From assembly GCF_014698825.1 (NCBI RefSeq), contig NZ_JACJTT010000025.1:1-64000 (forward strand): a stretch of 64,000 bases of DNA. The letters are read 5' to 3'. Below, piece after piece: positions 1-8,348 of the stretch. The notes under the pieces are model-generated. The model was not told where the DNA came from. It searched no databases and saw nothing but the letters and a program-made list of their open reading frames with translations. Made by a program: the position numbers and the translations under genes. The DNA comes from Richelia sinica FACHB-800. Its GTDB lineage: Bacteria > Cyanobacteriota > Cyanobacteriia > Cyanobacteriales > Nostocaceae. Position 1 is the stretch's first letter. Each line of letters begins with the position of its first letter.

Positions 1-343
1 ACTGTTATTCAAATGTCTTTTTACACTCAATATGTCTGTTTTTATTCTCAATTAGATGTTTTCTCTCCGTAATTTCCCTCTGTGACAGTTAGGGGGCGGA
101 AGGTGGGATTTAGGACTTAGGTGTAGTCTAGAAGAAATTGATTTGAGGTTGCTTTTCTGTGGTCGCAATAACGAAAATACATTAATTTCCTGTAATATCA
201 AATCGAAAAATATTTGCAACAGATGATTACCCCACCAACGCTGTCCCGCACCCTCCCCGCTTGCGGGGAGGGTTGGGGAGGGGTTTACTCAATGTGTTGG
301 TTGCTGTTGGAGAAGGGGTAATTATGCCTTTACTGAAAATTTG
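1..343. other. Intergenic region at window start
   Basis: No gene is supported here. The stretch is AT-rich apart from one GC-rich palindrome at 251-272 (listed separately). It lies beyond the stop codon of the minus-strand HAD phosphatase, so it is the downstream region of that gene. Confidence 0.5.
251..272. repeat. GC-rich perfect palindrome (dispersed-repeat type)
   Basis: CCCTCCCCGC at 251-260, a TT spacer, then GCGGGGAGGG at 263-272 make a perfect 10-bp inverted repeat, followed by a second G-rich stretch (ttggggagggg). Sequences of this kind are scattered between genes in cyanobacteria. Neither strand has a T run after the hairpin, so a classical terminator is unlikely even though it lies 71 bp past a gene end. 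Confidence 0.55.
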
Positions 344-1027
344 CTAAACCACAATTTTGTTCAGATCATCTTCCTCTAAGTAAGTATTGAGCAAACTCCA
401 CAGTTGTAGGTCTGTGAAATCAGGAATAGTGATAAACGCACCTACTTCCTTTAATGTTTGGGGTTCATGGGTGGAAGCAACACCCACGGTTGGAATTCCT
501 GCACCCACAGCAGCACGAATCCCTGGGCAAGAATCTTCTAAAGCGATCGCTTGATTAGCTGTAATACCTAGTCTTTCTAGTGCTACTCTATAAGGTGTAG
601 GGTTTGGTTTAGGTGCAACACAATCTTCTGCTAAAACAACCGTATCAAATGCTGTTTGAATTCCCAAAGTAGATAGCATAAACTCGACATTCAATCTCGG
701 TGCATTTGTCACCAAGGCTCGTTTTAAGTTATGTTTTTTTGTCCAGGATAATAATTCGCTAAATCCTGGTAAAGGCTGAAGATGAGATGCTAATTGTCGA
801 AAAATAGCTTCTTTTTCATCTGCAAAGTCTTCGGCTTCTACAGGAGATAATTGGGGTAAGATATCTTTGATAATTTCTGGATTTAGCTTGCCACTAATTC
901 GTGATTTGTAAAATGCTTCATCAATTTCTACACCATAGTTTAAGAGTATTTCTCTCCAAACTTGGTAATGGATGGGGTCAGTGTTAGCAATAGTTCCATC
1001 TAAATCAAAGAGAATAGCAGCCAGCAT
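344..1027 (-). CDS. HAD-superfamily phosphatase, beta-phosphoglucomutase-like
   Basis: A 227-residue cytosolic HAD hydrolase of the subfamily I phosphatase / beta-phosphoglucomutase type. Motif I is FDLDGT at residues 7-12, with D8 the expected nucleophile and D10 the acid/base. Motif II is in LVTNAP, the conserved Lys in KPNPTPY, and motif III/IV in LEDSCPGI. The helical cap lies between about residues 15 and 85. Family members dephosphorylate sugar phosphates or isomerise glucose-1-phosphate; the sequence alone does not fix the substrate. The ATG start puts motif I at the usual distance from the N terminus. The gene is monocistronic and diverges from the deaminase-like gene that follows. 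Confidence 0.85.
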   Translation of the reverse strand: MLAAILFDLDGTIANTDPIHYQVWREILLNYGVEIDEAFYKSRISGKLNPEIIKDILPQLSPVEAEDFADEKEAIFRQLASHLQPLPGFSELLSWTKKHNLKRALVTNAPRLNVEFMLSTLGIQTAFDTVVLAEDCVAPKPNPTPYRVALERLGITANQAIALEDSCPGIRAAVGAGIPTVGVASTHEPQTLKEVGAFITIPDFTDLQLWSLLNTYLEEDDLNKIVV

Positions 1028-1179
1028 GATTTTTTGGTAAGATATAAACCAGTATTCAGTTAGTTTACATAATTTAGATCCTTTTGCTCTTCATTTTCCG
1101 TCGCAGGTTGAGTCAGATTTAATACGAAAATGATTAGGCTAAATCCTGTTACCCATATGCAAGGGGGTGTATATGGGTT

Positions 1180-1986
1180 ATGTCCGGCAAAATCATTAAC
1201 CTTCTGTGTAAGCAAATGCCAACTGCTACAAAATCATTTGATGTCGATTCTCTCTCGGTGGAGATTTACAACTCGTCAGGAGAAATGGCCATCGGTGTGG
1301 CCGAAATTGTCCACAAATATTTAACAAATTTACTGCAAACACAGGCAGAAGTAGCTATATTACTAGCTACAGGTAATTCACAAATTCAATTTTTAGATGC
1401 CTTAATTGCCTTGGGTGGAATTGATTGGTTAAGGGTGACTTTATTTCATCTAGATGAATATTTGGGGATTAAGGCTGACCATCAAGCCAGTTTTCGCCGT
1501 TATTTACGGGAACGGGTAGAAATAAAAGTATTACCACGCCATTTTCATTATCTAGAGGGTGATTGTTTAGAACCAATTAAGGAATGCGATCGCTATAGTA
1601 AATTACTCCAAGCCCAACCAATTGATTTATGTTGTTTGGGTATAGGAGAAAATGGACATTTAGCCTTTAATGACCCTGCTGTTGCTGATTTTCAGGATAC
1701 TTCTGGAGTGAAACTAGTCAAACTCGATTTAGACAACCGTCAGCAACAAGTCAATACAGGCCAGTTTCCCAATTTAGAAGCTGTGCCTCAATATGCTTTT
1801 ACTGTCACTATTCCGACCATTTGTGCAGCGAAAAAAATAATCTGTCTGGCACCAGATCAGCGTAAAGCCAAGATAGTCAAGGAAACACTGCAAGGTAATA
1901 TTACTACTAATTGCCCAGCCTCTATTTTACGGCTTCAACCTCAAGCCACTTTATTTTTAGATATAAATTCTGCTCATTTACTCTAG
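1180..1986 (+). CDS. nagB: Glucosamine-6-phosphate deaminase/isomerase-like protein
   Basis: A 268-residue protein, the same length as NagB, which converts glucosamine-6-phosphate to fructose-6-phosphate and ammonia. It has the N-terminal phosphate-binding stretch LATGNSQ, the FHLDEY motif (FNMDEY in NagB) holding the catalytic Asp, and GIGENGHLAFNDP with the catalytic His and acid. The related 6-phosphogluconolactonases lack the HLAFNDP form, so the deaminase branch is favoured. Two starts are possible: ATG 1180, with a weak G-rich site upstream, or ATG 1216, which would begin MPTATK and is closer to the conserved core. The substrate is inferred. Confidence 0.75.
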   Translation: MSGKIINLLCKQMPTATKSFDVDSLSVEIYNSSGEMAIGVAEIVHKYLTNLLQTQAEVAILLATGNSQIQFLDALIALGGIDWLRVTLFHLDEYLGIKADHQASFRRYLRERVEIKVLPRHFHYLEGDCLEPIKECDRYSKLLQAQPIDLCCLGIGENGHLAFNDPAVADFQDTSGVKLVKLDLDNRQQQVNTGQFPNLEAVPQYAFTVTIPTICAAKKIICLAPDQRKAKIVKETLQGNITTNCPASILRLQPQATLFLDINSAHLL

Positions 1987-2153
1987 TAATTCTATCGGTT
2001 GTTGCCAGGATTTAACAAGCGACTGCTGGTTGGTTAAAGTGTGAATAAGTAATAGCGAGTGCAGCACTAACACCAACCCTTCCCCTCAAATTAATCAATT
2101 TTATTTGGCGAAGATTTTCTGTAGTAAATTCATTTTTATTTTCCTATTTTTAC

Positions 2154-2747
2154 TTAAATTACTATTGATTTTTTTTGGTCTAAAATATCATCAATAAATA
2201 GACCAGCGCGATGCACATCAGCCGGCAGTTCATGAGGTTCTAAAGTGCCTTTAGGTAAGTAAACTAATTCTCTCAAAGGTGTTACCATTGGGTCATCTGT
2301 GACTTTATAAGGTAGTCTTCCCATGGCTACACTATCTAGGTTTAATTGATGGCGGTCATAAACAGATAGTTCATATTCTTCGGTAAATGATATGCAGTTA
2401 GTCGGGCAAAATTCCACACAATTACCACAGAAAATACAAACTCCAAAATCAATGCTGTAATGATTGAGTTTTTTCTTCTTATTTTGTTTATCAAATTCCC
2501 AATCTACTACTGGTAAATTAATCGGACAAACCCGTACACAGACTTCACAAGCAATACATTTATCAAATTCAAAGTGAATCCGTCCTCGGAATCGTTCCGA
2601 AGGAATCAGTTTTTCATAAGGATATTGGACAGTGATAGGACGACGCTGCATATGGTCAAAGGTTACAGCTAATCCCTGTCCGATATATCGACCAGCTTGA
2701 AAGCTTTGTTTTGTGTAATCACCAACTTGTTGCAGAAATTTAAACAT
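2154..2747 (-). CDS. ndhI: NAD(P)H-quinone oxidoreductase subunit I (solitary paralogue)
   Basis: A 197-residue ferredoxin-like subunit with two 4Fe-4S motifs, [12 protein letters not shown] and [12 protein letters not shown]. In the photosynthetic NDH-1 complex NdhI carries clusters N6a and N6b on the stromal/cytoplasmic arm. The length, the [15 protein letters not shown] terminus and the [14 protein letters not shown] linker are typical of cyanobacterial NdhI. ndhI usually sits in an ndhA-I-G-E operon, but none of those genes is here. Its neighbour is the devA gene, 209 bp upstream on the same strand. It is therefore probably an extra copy. Both cluster motifs are intact, so it is not an obvious pseudogene. 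Confidence 0.92.
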   Translation of the reverse strand: MFKFLQQVGDYTKQSFQAGRYIGQGLAVTFDHMQRRPITVQYPYEKLIPSERFRGRIHFEFDKCIACEVCVRVCPINLPVVDWEFDKQNKKKKLNHYSIDFGVCIFCGNCVEFCPTNCISFTEEYELSVYDRHQLNLDSVAMGRLPYKVTDDPMVTPLRELVYLPKGTLEPHELPADVHRAGLFIDDILDQKKSIVI

Positions 2748-2956
2748 GAGTAAATTATTGACAACTCATAATCTAATAAGCAAGGTAAGAGTTGCTGTTG
2801 GTGATTACTTCCATCAAATGGAAGAATTATCAATTCACTTTATTGAGGAACACTAATCAAGATTTTTGACTAAAATCTCTGGAGAATTCCTTAATGCTAT
2901 ATTCAGGATCGGTAAAATCTCTCCTTAAGTAGATGATATAAATTTGAAATCAATCT

Positions 2957-3625
2957 TTATGCCTTTAAACAACCATCCTCCATTTCGATAATACGGTCAG
3001 CAATATCTAAAATACGATGGTCATGGGTGACAATTAAAATCGCACAATTTTGCTTTTTTGCTAGTTGCTGCATCAATGTCACAACATCTCTGCCAGATTT
3101 GCTATCTAAAGCTGCTGTTGGTTCATCAGCTAACACTAATTTAGGATGATTTACTAAAGCACGAGCAATGGCAACTCTTTGTTTTTGTCCACCTGATAAA
3201 TCTGAAGGGAAATAATCAATTCTATGTCCTAATTTAACAGATTGTAGCATAGCTTCTGATTTGAGGCTAGATTCCCATGATGAGATATGGTTGTGTAATT
3301 CTAATGACATTTGAACATTTTGTTTAGCTGTCAGAAAATCGAGTAAATTATGACCTTGAAAAATATACCCGATTTGCCGTCTAATTTGGACTAAATCTTG
3401 ATCACTAGCTCTATTTAATTCTTGACCTAAATATTTTAAACTGCCTTCTTGTACAGAACGTAGTCCACCAATTAAGGTGAGTAAAGTGGTTTTACCTGAT
3501 CCAGAAGGACCAGTCATAATTACTATTTCTCCACCATAAATATTAAGATTAATATCAAACAAAATTTGATGTTTACCAAAATATTGATTGAGGTTTTTAA
3601 TTTGGATAACTGGCGTAAATAGCAT
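2957..3625 (-). CDS. devA: DevA-family ABC exporter ATPase
   Basis: A 222-residue nucleotide-binding subunit. Walker A is GPSGSGKTTL, the signature is LSGGQKQRVAIARAL, Walker B is LVLADEPTAALD, and the switch His lies in IVTHDHR. It is in the MacB/LolD-like class. DevA energises the DevBC exporter that, with a TolC-like outer membrane protein, moves heterocyst glycolipids across the envelope in Anabaena. It follows devC by 25 bp on the same strand, so the two are probably co-transcribed. Cyanobacteria carry several DevBCA paralogues, and this one cannot be assigned to heterocysts from sequence alone. Confidence 0.9.
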   Translation of the reverse strand: MLFTPVIQIKNLNQYFGKHQILFDINLNIYGGEIVIMTGPSGSGKTTLLTLIGGLRSVQEGSLKYLGQELNRASDQDLVQIRRQIGYIFQGHNLLDFLTAKQNVQMSLELHNHISSWESSLKSEAMLQSVKLGHRIDYFPSDLSGGQKQRVAIARALVNHPKLVLADEPTAALDSKSGRDVVTLMQQLAKKQNCAILIVTHDHRILDIADRIIEMEDGCLKA

Positions 3626-3650
3626 ATATTATTGGTTATTTTATCAGACA

Positions 3651-4823
3651 TTAAAAAATATCGGCAGGATTGACTCTGCGTAGCTTAGTAGTGGAAAAGA
3701 ATCCAGAAATTAGACACATAAAAATTACGGAAATTAAAACCAATATCATTTTGCTAATATCCATCAGCACAGGTAGTTTTGTAGCACCTTTAGCTACATC
3801 ATAGAGAATGGTAGAAATAGCAAAACCAGGAACATAGCCTAAAATTGCTAAAATCATGGCTTGTTTAAAGACTACATTCAAAAGATATTGATTTTGAAAA
3901 CCCATGGCTTTAAGGGTTGCAAATTCTACTAAATGACTGGAGATATTACTATAGAGAATTTGATAAACGACAATGACACCAACTACAAAGGACATAATTA
4001 CCATCAAGTTAAAAACAAATCCGATGGGAGTCCTGAGAGTCCAATAACTTTTTTCAAATTCAATAAATTCTTGACGTGTCATAACTAACACATCTTTAGG
4101 TAGTTGTTCAGATAGTTTTTTGATAATTTCTTGAATATTTGCATCAGATTTAAGATGAATTAATCCTATATCAATATCATCCGCAGAACGTTCTTTGAAA
4201 ATTCGCATAAATGTAGAGGAACTAACGATTAAGTTTCCATCTACACCAAAGGAAGGTCCAAGACTGAATAAGCCACAAATTTTCACTTTATATCCGATTA
4301 AACCTAAATAACTAAAAATTTCTAGGCTTAAAGGTTGATTTTTTTGAAAATATTCAGCAATAGGACCAAATTCTGGGCGGGATGAACGGTCAAAAAAGAC
4401 TTGATCAGGTATTTTTAATAATGAAAAATCTTTCTGAATTTCTGGTAAATTCAAAATAGGATTAACTGGATTAAAGCCAATTACATAAATAGGATACTTA
4501 CGCCCATTAATAGGGTTTTTAAGTTTGGCAAACTGTAAGTATAAAGGATCTACGGATTCTACTCCTGGAAAAGCTAAGATTTGATATAATCGGCTACGGG
4601 GAAAACTTTGATTAGATGTTAAAGATTTATATTGAGCACTAATTAAGAATAAGTCTCCTTGTAAATTATGATGTACTTGAGTGGCACTGGCATAGAGTGC
4701 ATCTTGAAACCCAATTTGCATAAACATCAAAACTGAGACAAAAGCTATTCCTGCCAAAGCCACAATAAAACGTAGTTTTTGTTTGACTAACTGTAGCCAA
4801 GCTAAAGGTATGGTGAGTAGCAT
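3651..4823 (-). CDS. devC: DevC-family ABC exporter permease
   Basis: A 390-residue inner-membrane permease with MacB/FtsX topology. There is one N-terminal transmembrane helix (about residues 15-38), a large periplasmic domain, then three C-terminal helices (about 268-295, 318-342 and 358-382). The segment LVEFATLKAMGFQN between the helices is the usual FtsX-type coupling region. It works with DevA (ATPase) and DevB (membrane fusion protein) in exporting lipid-like molecules. The gap to devB upstream is 217 bp, long for one operon, so devCA may also have their own promoter. Confidence 0.9.
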   Translation of the reverse strand: MLLTIPLAWLQLVKQKLRFIVALAGIAFVSVLMFMQIGFQDALYASATQVHHNLQGDLFLISAQYKSLTSNQSFPRSRLYQILAFPGVESVDPLYLQFAKLKNPINGRKYPIYVIGFNPVNPILNLPEIQKDFSLLKIPDQVFFDRSSRPEFGPIAEYFQKNQPLSLEIFSYLGLIGYKVKICGLFSLGPSFGVDGNLIVSSSTFMRIFKERSADDIDIGLIHLKSDANIQEIIKKLSEQLPKDVLVMTRQEFIEFEKSYWTLRTPIGFVFNLMVIMSFVVGVIVVYQILYSNISSHLVEFATLKAMGFQNQYLLNVVFKQAMILAILGYVPGFAISTILYDVAKGATKLPVLMDISKMILVLISVIFMCLISGFFSTTKLRRVNPADIF

Positions 4824-5040
4824 ATAGTAGCCCTAATTTTCAACATGTTGATGATGGACAAAGAAAAAGTAAAATATCTGTGCATATTTGCTTGAGTCTT
4901 TATCCACCCTGGTTTTAGAGTTGATTTATATACTTAATTAGTGCCTTTTGAATAAATTTGTGATGAAGCTATGGTGCAGTCAGCATGTCCCATAACGCAC
5001 CCGAAAATTTCCAGTTGATTTGATAAATCCTCTCTAAAGA

Positions 5041-6240
5041 TTAAATTTTAATTAGGACTTGCACCTGTAAATTAGTTAAGGCAGAAACTAATTGGTTATC
5101 TTTAGTTTCATCAATGCGAATTCTCACATCAACAATTTTGTTATCTGTATCTGCACCGGGATTAGTATTAAAAATATTTTGTTTACCTACTTGTAAACCA
5201 ATATCTGTGACTTTTCCCGTTAATTTTCCGTTTAAAGCATCACCAGTAATGATAACTGATTGTCCCAACCGCACTTTTTTAATATCAGTTTCATACACTT
5301 CAGCAACCACATACATCTGCTGAGTGCGGCCTAACTCTGCGATGCCATCACTACCAATTACTTCTCCTGGCCAAGCATGAATTTTCAGGACTTGGCCATC
5401 AATAGGTGAACGAATAGAACTTAAATCTAATTCTGCTTGTGCCTGTTTAACTGAGGCTTTGGCACTATCTACTTCAGCTTTTACTGCTTGCACATCAGTA
5501 GGACGAATTTCTGCTAAACTATTTAGCCTGGCTTGGGCCTCAACTAACTGTTTTTGTAGAGTTTCTATAGTGCGGTTGAGGGTAGCTTTGGCTTCATTGA
5601 GTTGTTGTTGCACGGTATCATATCGTAACCGTTTGGTGTCTGCATCAGAAGCAGCGATCGCACCCTGTTTATATAATTGTTGATATCGCTGGTTTTCTGT
5701 GTCTGCATTATTTAATTCTGCTTCCAGACGGCTAATAGTTGCCTTTTGAGTCACCACCTCTCCCCGTAACTCAGCCTCCAAGCGGGCAATAGTCGCTTTT
5801 TGGGCATAAATATCTCCAGCTTTTGCCCCTGCTTCCACCTGTTTTAAGTTAGCTTCCGCAACTTGAACTTGTCTTTTCGCTTTTTCTAAAGCTGCCAAAT
5901 TGGCTGCATAATTGTCCAGGACTGCTATTACTTGGTTCTGACGTACCCTATCCCCCTTTTTCACCAAAAGTTTCGCTACCCTCACACCAGCTAGGGAGTT
6001 AGCAGCAGATAAACGAATCACCTCTCCTTGGGGTTCTAAACGTCCTAAAGCTGCAACAGCATTGACACTGGGAGAGGGACTGTTAGTGGTAGGGGGTGCT
6101 GGAGGTGCGGTAGAAGTGAAATTAAAATGTGGAAGGCTGTAGAGAGAAACTACACCACTAACTACAACCAAAGAACTTCCCAACATTATCGACCATAAAC
6201 CCGTAGGTTTTGGTAAAGACTGCTTTTCTTTGTGTACCAT
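5041..6240 (-). CDS. devB: DevB-family membrane fusion (HlyD-like) protein
   Basis: A 399-residue periplasmic adaptor. It has one N-terminal transmembrane anchor (about residues 16-36), a Pro-rich linker, a first lipoyl half (VRVAKLLVKKGDRVRQNQVI), a long coiled-coil hairpin (about 115-260) and a second lipoyl/beta-barrel half (IRSPIDGQVLKIHAWPGEVI). The coiled coil contains a short repeat, with QKATIARLEAEL and QKATISRLEAEL about 20 residues apart. DevB links the DevC permease to a TolC-type channel. It is the first gene of the devB-devC-devA set. Confidence 0.9.
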   Translation of the reverse strand: MVHKEKQSLPKPTGLWSIMLGSSLVVVSGVVSLYSLPHFNFTSTAPPAPPTTNSPSPSVNAVAALGRLEPQGEVIRLSAANSLAGVRVAKLLVKKGDRVRQNQVIAVLDNYAANLAALEKAKRQVQVAEANLKQVEAGAKAGDIYAQKATIARLEAELRGEVVTQKATISRLEAELNNADTENQRYQQLYKQGAIAASDADTKRLRYDTVQQQLNEAKATLNRTIETLQKQLVEAQARLNSLAEIRPTDVQAVKAEVDSAKASVKQAQAELDLSSIRSPIDGQVLKIHAWPGEVIGSDGIAELGRTQQMYVVAEVYETDIKKVRLGQSVIITGDALNGKLTGKVTDIGLQVGKQNIFNTNPGADTDNKIVDVRIRIDETKDNQLVSALTNLQVQVLIKI

Positions 6241-6764
6241 AATCTTGTTTTGCTAATGACGAAATATAATTGTTGTTCTGACTTTATGGATAAAGTAGAA
6301 CAGCCAGTACACCTGATAGCATTCCCTGATAACTTTGGACTAATTATTTGGCTAAGATATTGGTGAACTCAGATTTAACAGAATTCTCCACTAGCCCTTT
6401 GATTTTGATGACAATATAGTTTCAATATCCTCAACTATGCGTTATGGAATCTAAATTATTCCCTGGTAAACAAAGCATCTGACAGATTAAACCTGAAAAT
6501 TTCCATAGGTCATAGACTTCCAGTTTCTAACTTTTAATTCTTAATTTTTAATTAGTGATATAGCCGTAGACAAGACAGTTAGGACATTAACTACAACTAA
6601 AACTTATACACTCAAAGGCTTTTAGCACTGTCACCTGTCACCTGTCACCTGTCACCTGTCACCTGTCCCCTGCTATATTAGCCTCTGTTTCAACCCCTCT
6701 CCCTAGAGGAGAGAGGCTAAAATGCTAATTTTTAGTGCTGAAGTCAAGGGAAAAATGGGATAGT
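6241..6764. other. Intergenic region upstream of devB
   Basis: 524 bp of AT-rich DNA containing the promoter side of devB and the downstream side of the small minus-strand gene at 6765. The only structure seen is the heptamer array at 6628-6672. No further coding sequence is supported. Confidence 0.5.
6628..6672. repeat. Short tandem repeat, TGTCACC heptamer
   Basis: Five perfect copies of TCACCTG (6631-6665) are followed by one variant copy TCCCCTG (6666-6672). This is the short tandemly repeated repetitive (STRR) type of array found between genes in Nostocales. The same unit recurs at 39931-39982, and both arrays are followed by CTATAT. Confidence 0.85.
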
Positions 6765-7088
6765 TTATTTGTTGAGAACAACCTCTTTCTTTTTCTTCAT
6801 AATCGCTAAGTATTCACTACGAGTTCCATCAACACGATAATGATCGCAAATTTGGCAAAGCTTGAGAACATCTAATCGACTAAATACTTTTTGATGTTCA
6901 ATGCCATTATCCATCCGCCATCGCCAGAAGGTTGTTCTGTCAATCCGGCGCTCGCTTTCTGGCCATCTTCGTCGTGATAGAAAGTCTACCAATTCATCTT
7001 CATAAAAAGAGTATCCTTTCGGTAACTTGAGTAGTTCTTCCCTCAACTCATTAAGCGGGATGAGTGGATCTAAATCAGATAGTCTCAT
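6765..7088 (-). CDS. Small conserved-looking hypothetical protein, possible DNA-binding
   Basis: A 107-residue protein that is strongly charged, with no signal peptide or membrane segment. The middle part (RRIDRTTFWRWRMDNGIE, about residues 45-62) resembles the recognition helix of a helix-turn-helix domain, and the following helix holds a CQIC pair. The C terminus ends in a basic KKKKE tail. An ATG start and normal codon use support a real gene. I do not recognise the family; a small transcription regulator is only a guess. It is monocistronic, between the devB promoter region and the long gap before the lipid cluster. Confidence 0.55.
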   Translation of the reverse strand: MRLSDLDPLIPLNELREELLKLPKGYSFYEDELVDFLSRRRWPESERRIDRTTFWRWRMDNGIEHQKVFSRLDVLKLCQICDHYRVDGTRSEYLAIMKKKKEVVLNK

Positions 7089-8348
7089 GCCAGCAAGCCC
7101 TTATAGTTTTGTTTACATTCCATATAGCAACTTGATAAATCAGGTGTTGATATTGTGAATAGCAGGGAAACTATGAATTTTCTTCATAAACACAGATAAC
7201 AAATAATTTTCAACACGATTAATTGTTATCTATGTCCCAGTGCTATCTAGTTCCATAAATTAGTGATAATTTACCTGACTATTTCCTGAATTATCTGTTG
7301 AATCTTCAGAAGGTAATTACATGATTCAATTACACAGAATAAACTCATTATTTATCATTTTCAACCCATATGCAACAAATTAATTAATTGCTGATAAATT
7401 AATGAATTCATAAAAATTTTAATTGTTTTTTGTAAATTACCTCTTTAAAAATGCCATATTTTATGTGCTGGTTCAGCATCTCAACTCAAGAGTTTAAGGG
7501 ATATGAATCTAATTAGTTTTCATCCCTTAGGCATAATTCCTAGTGGTGATGGCTACAAAATAGTGAAAATACGACTTTCGAGAGAGGAAAATAGGGTGAG
7601 TAATTAACTAATTTCTAGTCAGAAAGGAATGATGAAAAAAATCTGCTTGAAGATAGATGTGGTAGAGATAGGTGAAGCAATCGCTTTATTAAATCTTTAA
7701 GAGAAAATATCAATTGCTCGCTGTGTCTCTATTGACGAGTTAAGTAAATAAAAATGTAATTCTTTCCTTTGGATTACCCATGTAATAAATACAACAATAT
7801 TAAATGAGTGAATTAAAAATAAATTATCAGTCGTGATCTAAGTTGATAAATTAATTTGATACCTGTCTAAAGTTATAGAGTTAAATATTTTTTCCAAAAT
7901 CATTATGTCTTTTTTTAATAATTAATCTTCAAAAACTGATAAATCAAGATGTCTATAATTTTGAATCAAGAAAATGCAAGTTTTGGGAAATATCTCTCGC
8001 TCAAATATATAAAGAAAATAGTTGTATTGATTGATGCCTTTAATAATCAATAAATATCAAATATCTTGAGTTGCATATACGTTGCATCAGGGTTGAAATG
8101 GATGAATTACAAGTCTAGGATAAATGAAAGCGGCAATAGATGTCTGTTACAGGGGGAGAGGATAAGATTTTCGACAGGAAGCTATCCCAGCTTGAGCCGC
8201 AGAGCGCAGCATTTTACTAACTTTAAGCTAGCTACCAATAAATTATTCTGTGCAAGTAGATTATTATCTCGAATTTTGTTAATTTTCTGAAGATTTTAAT
8301 CTGCCTCTAATCTCTAAATTGCACCAGCAAAATAGCAAATATAAAATC
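7089..8348. other. Long AT-rich region upstream of the lipid synthase cluster
   Basis: About 1.26 kb with no convincing gene. Only short open frames occur. One of 23 codons at 7631-7702 has a fair ribosome site (AGAAAGGA) but no recognisable product. The last 300 bp are less AT-rich (around 8150-8240) and probably contain the cluster promoter and 5' untranslated leader. No strong -35/-10 pair or NtcA box could be fixed by eye. Confidence 0.4.

Noticed and set aside
4990-6447. 10-bp inverted pair CCATAACGCA (4990-4999) and TGCGTTATGG (6438-6447) around devB, as ends of a mobile element
   Set aside because: The match does not extend beyond 10 bp, no target duplication is visible, and nothing suggests that devB is foreign.
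6628-6672. Possible CRISPR array
   Set aside because: The repeats are 7-bp tandem units without spacers, so this is a simple tandem repeat.
8066-8290. 74-codon open frame just before the lipid synthase gene
   Set aside because: No ribosome site, odd composition, and no recognisable features; it probably lies in the leader of the following gene.
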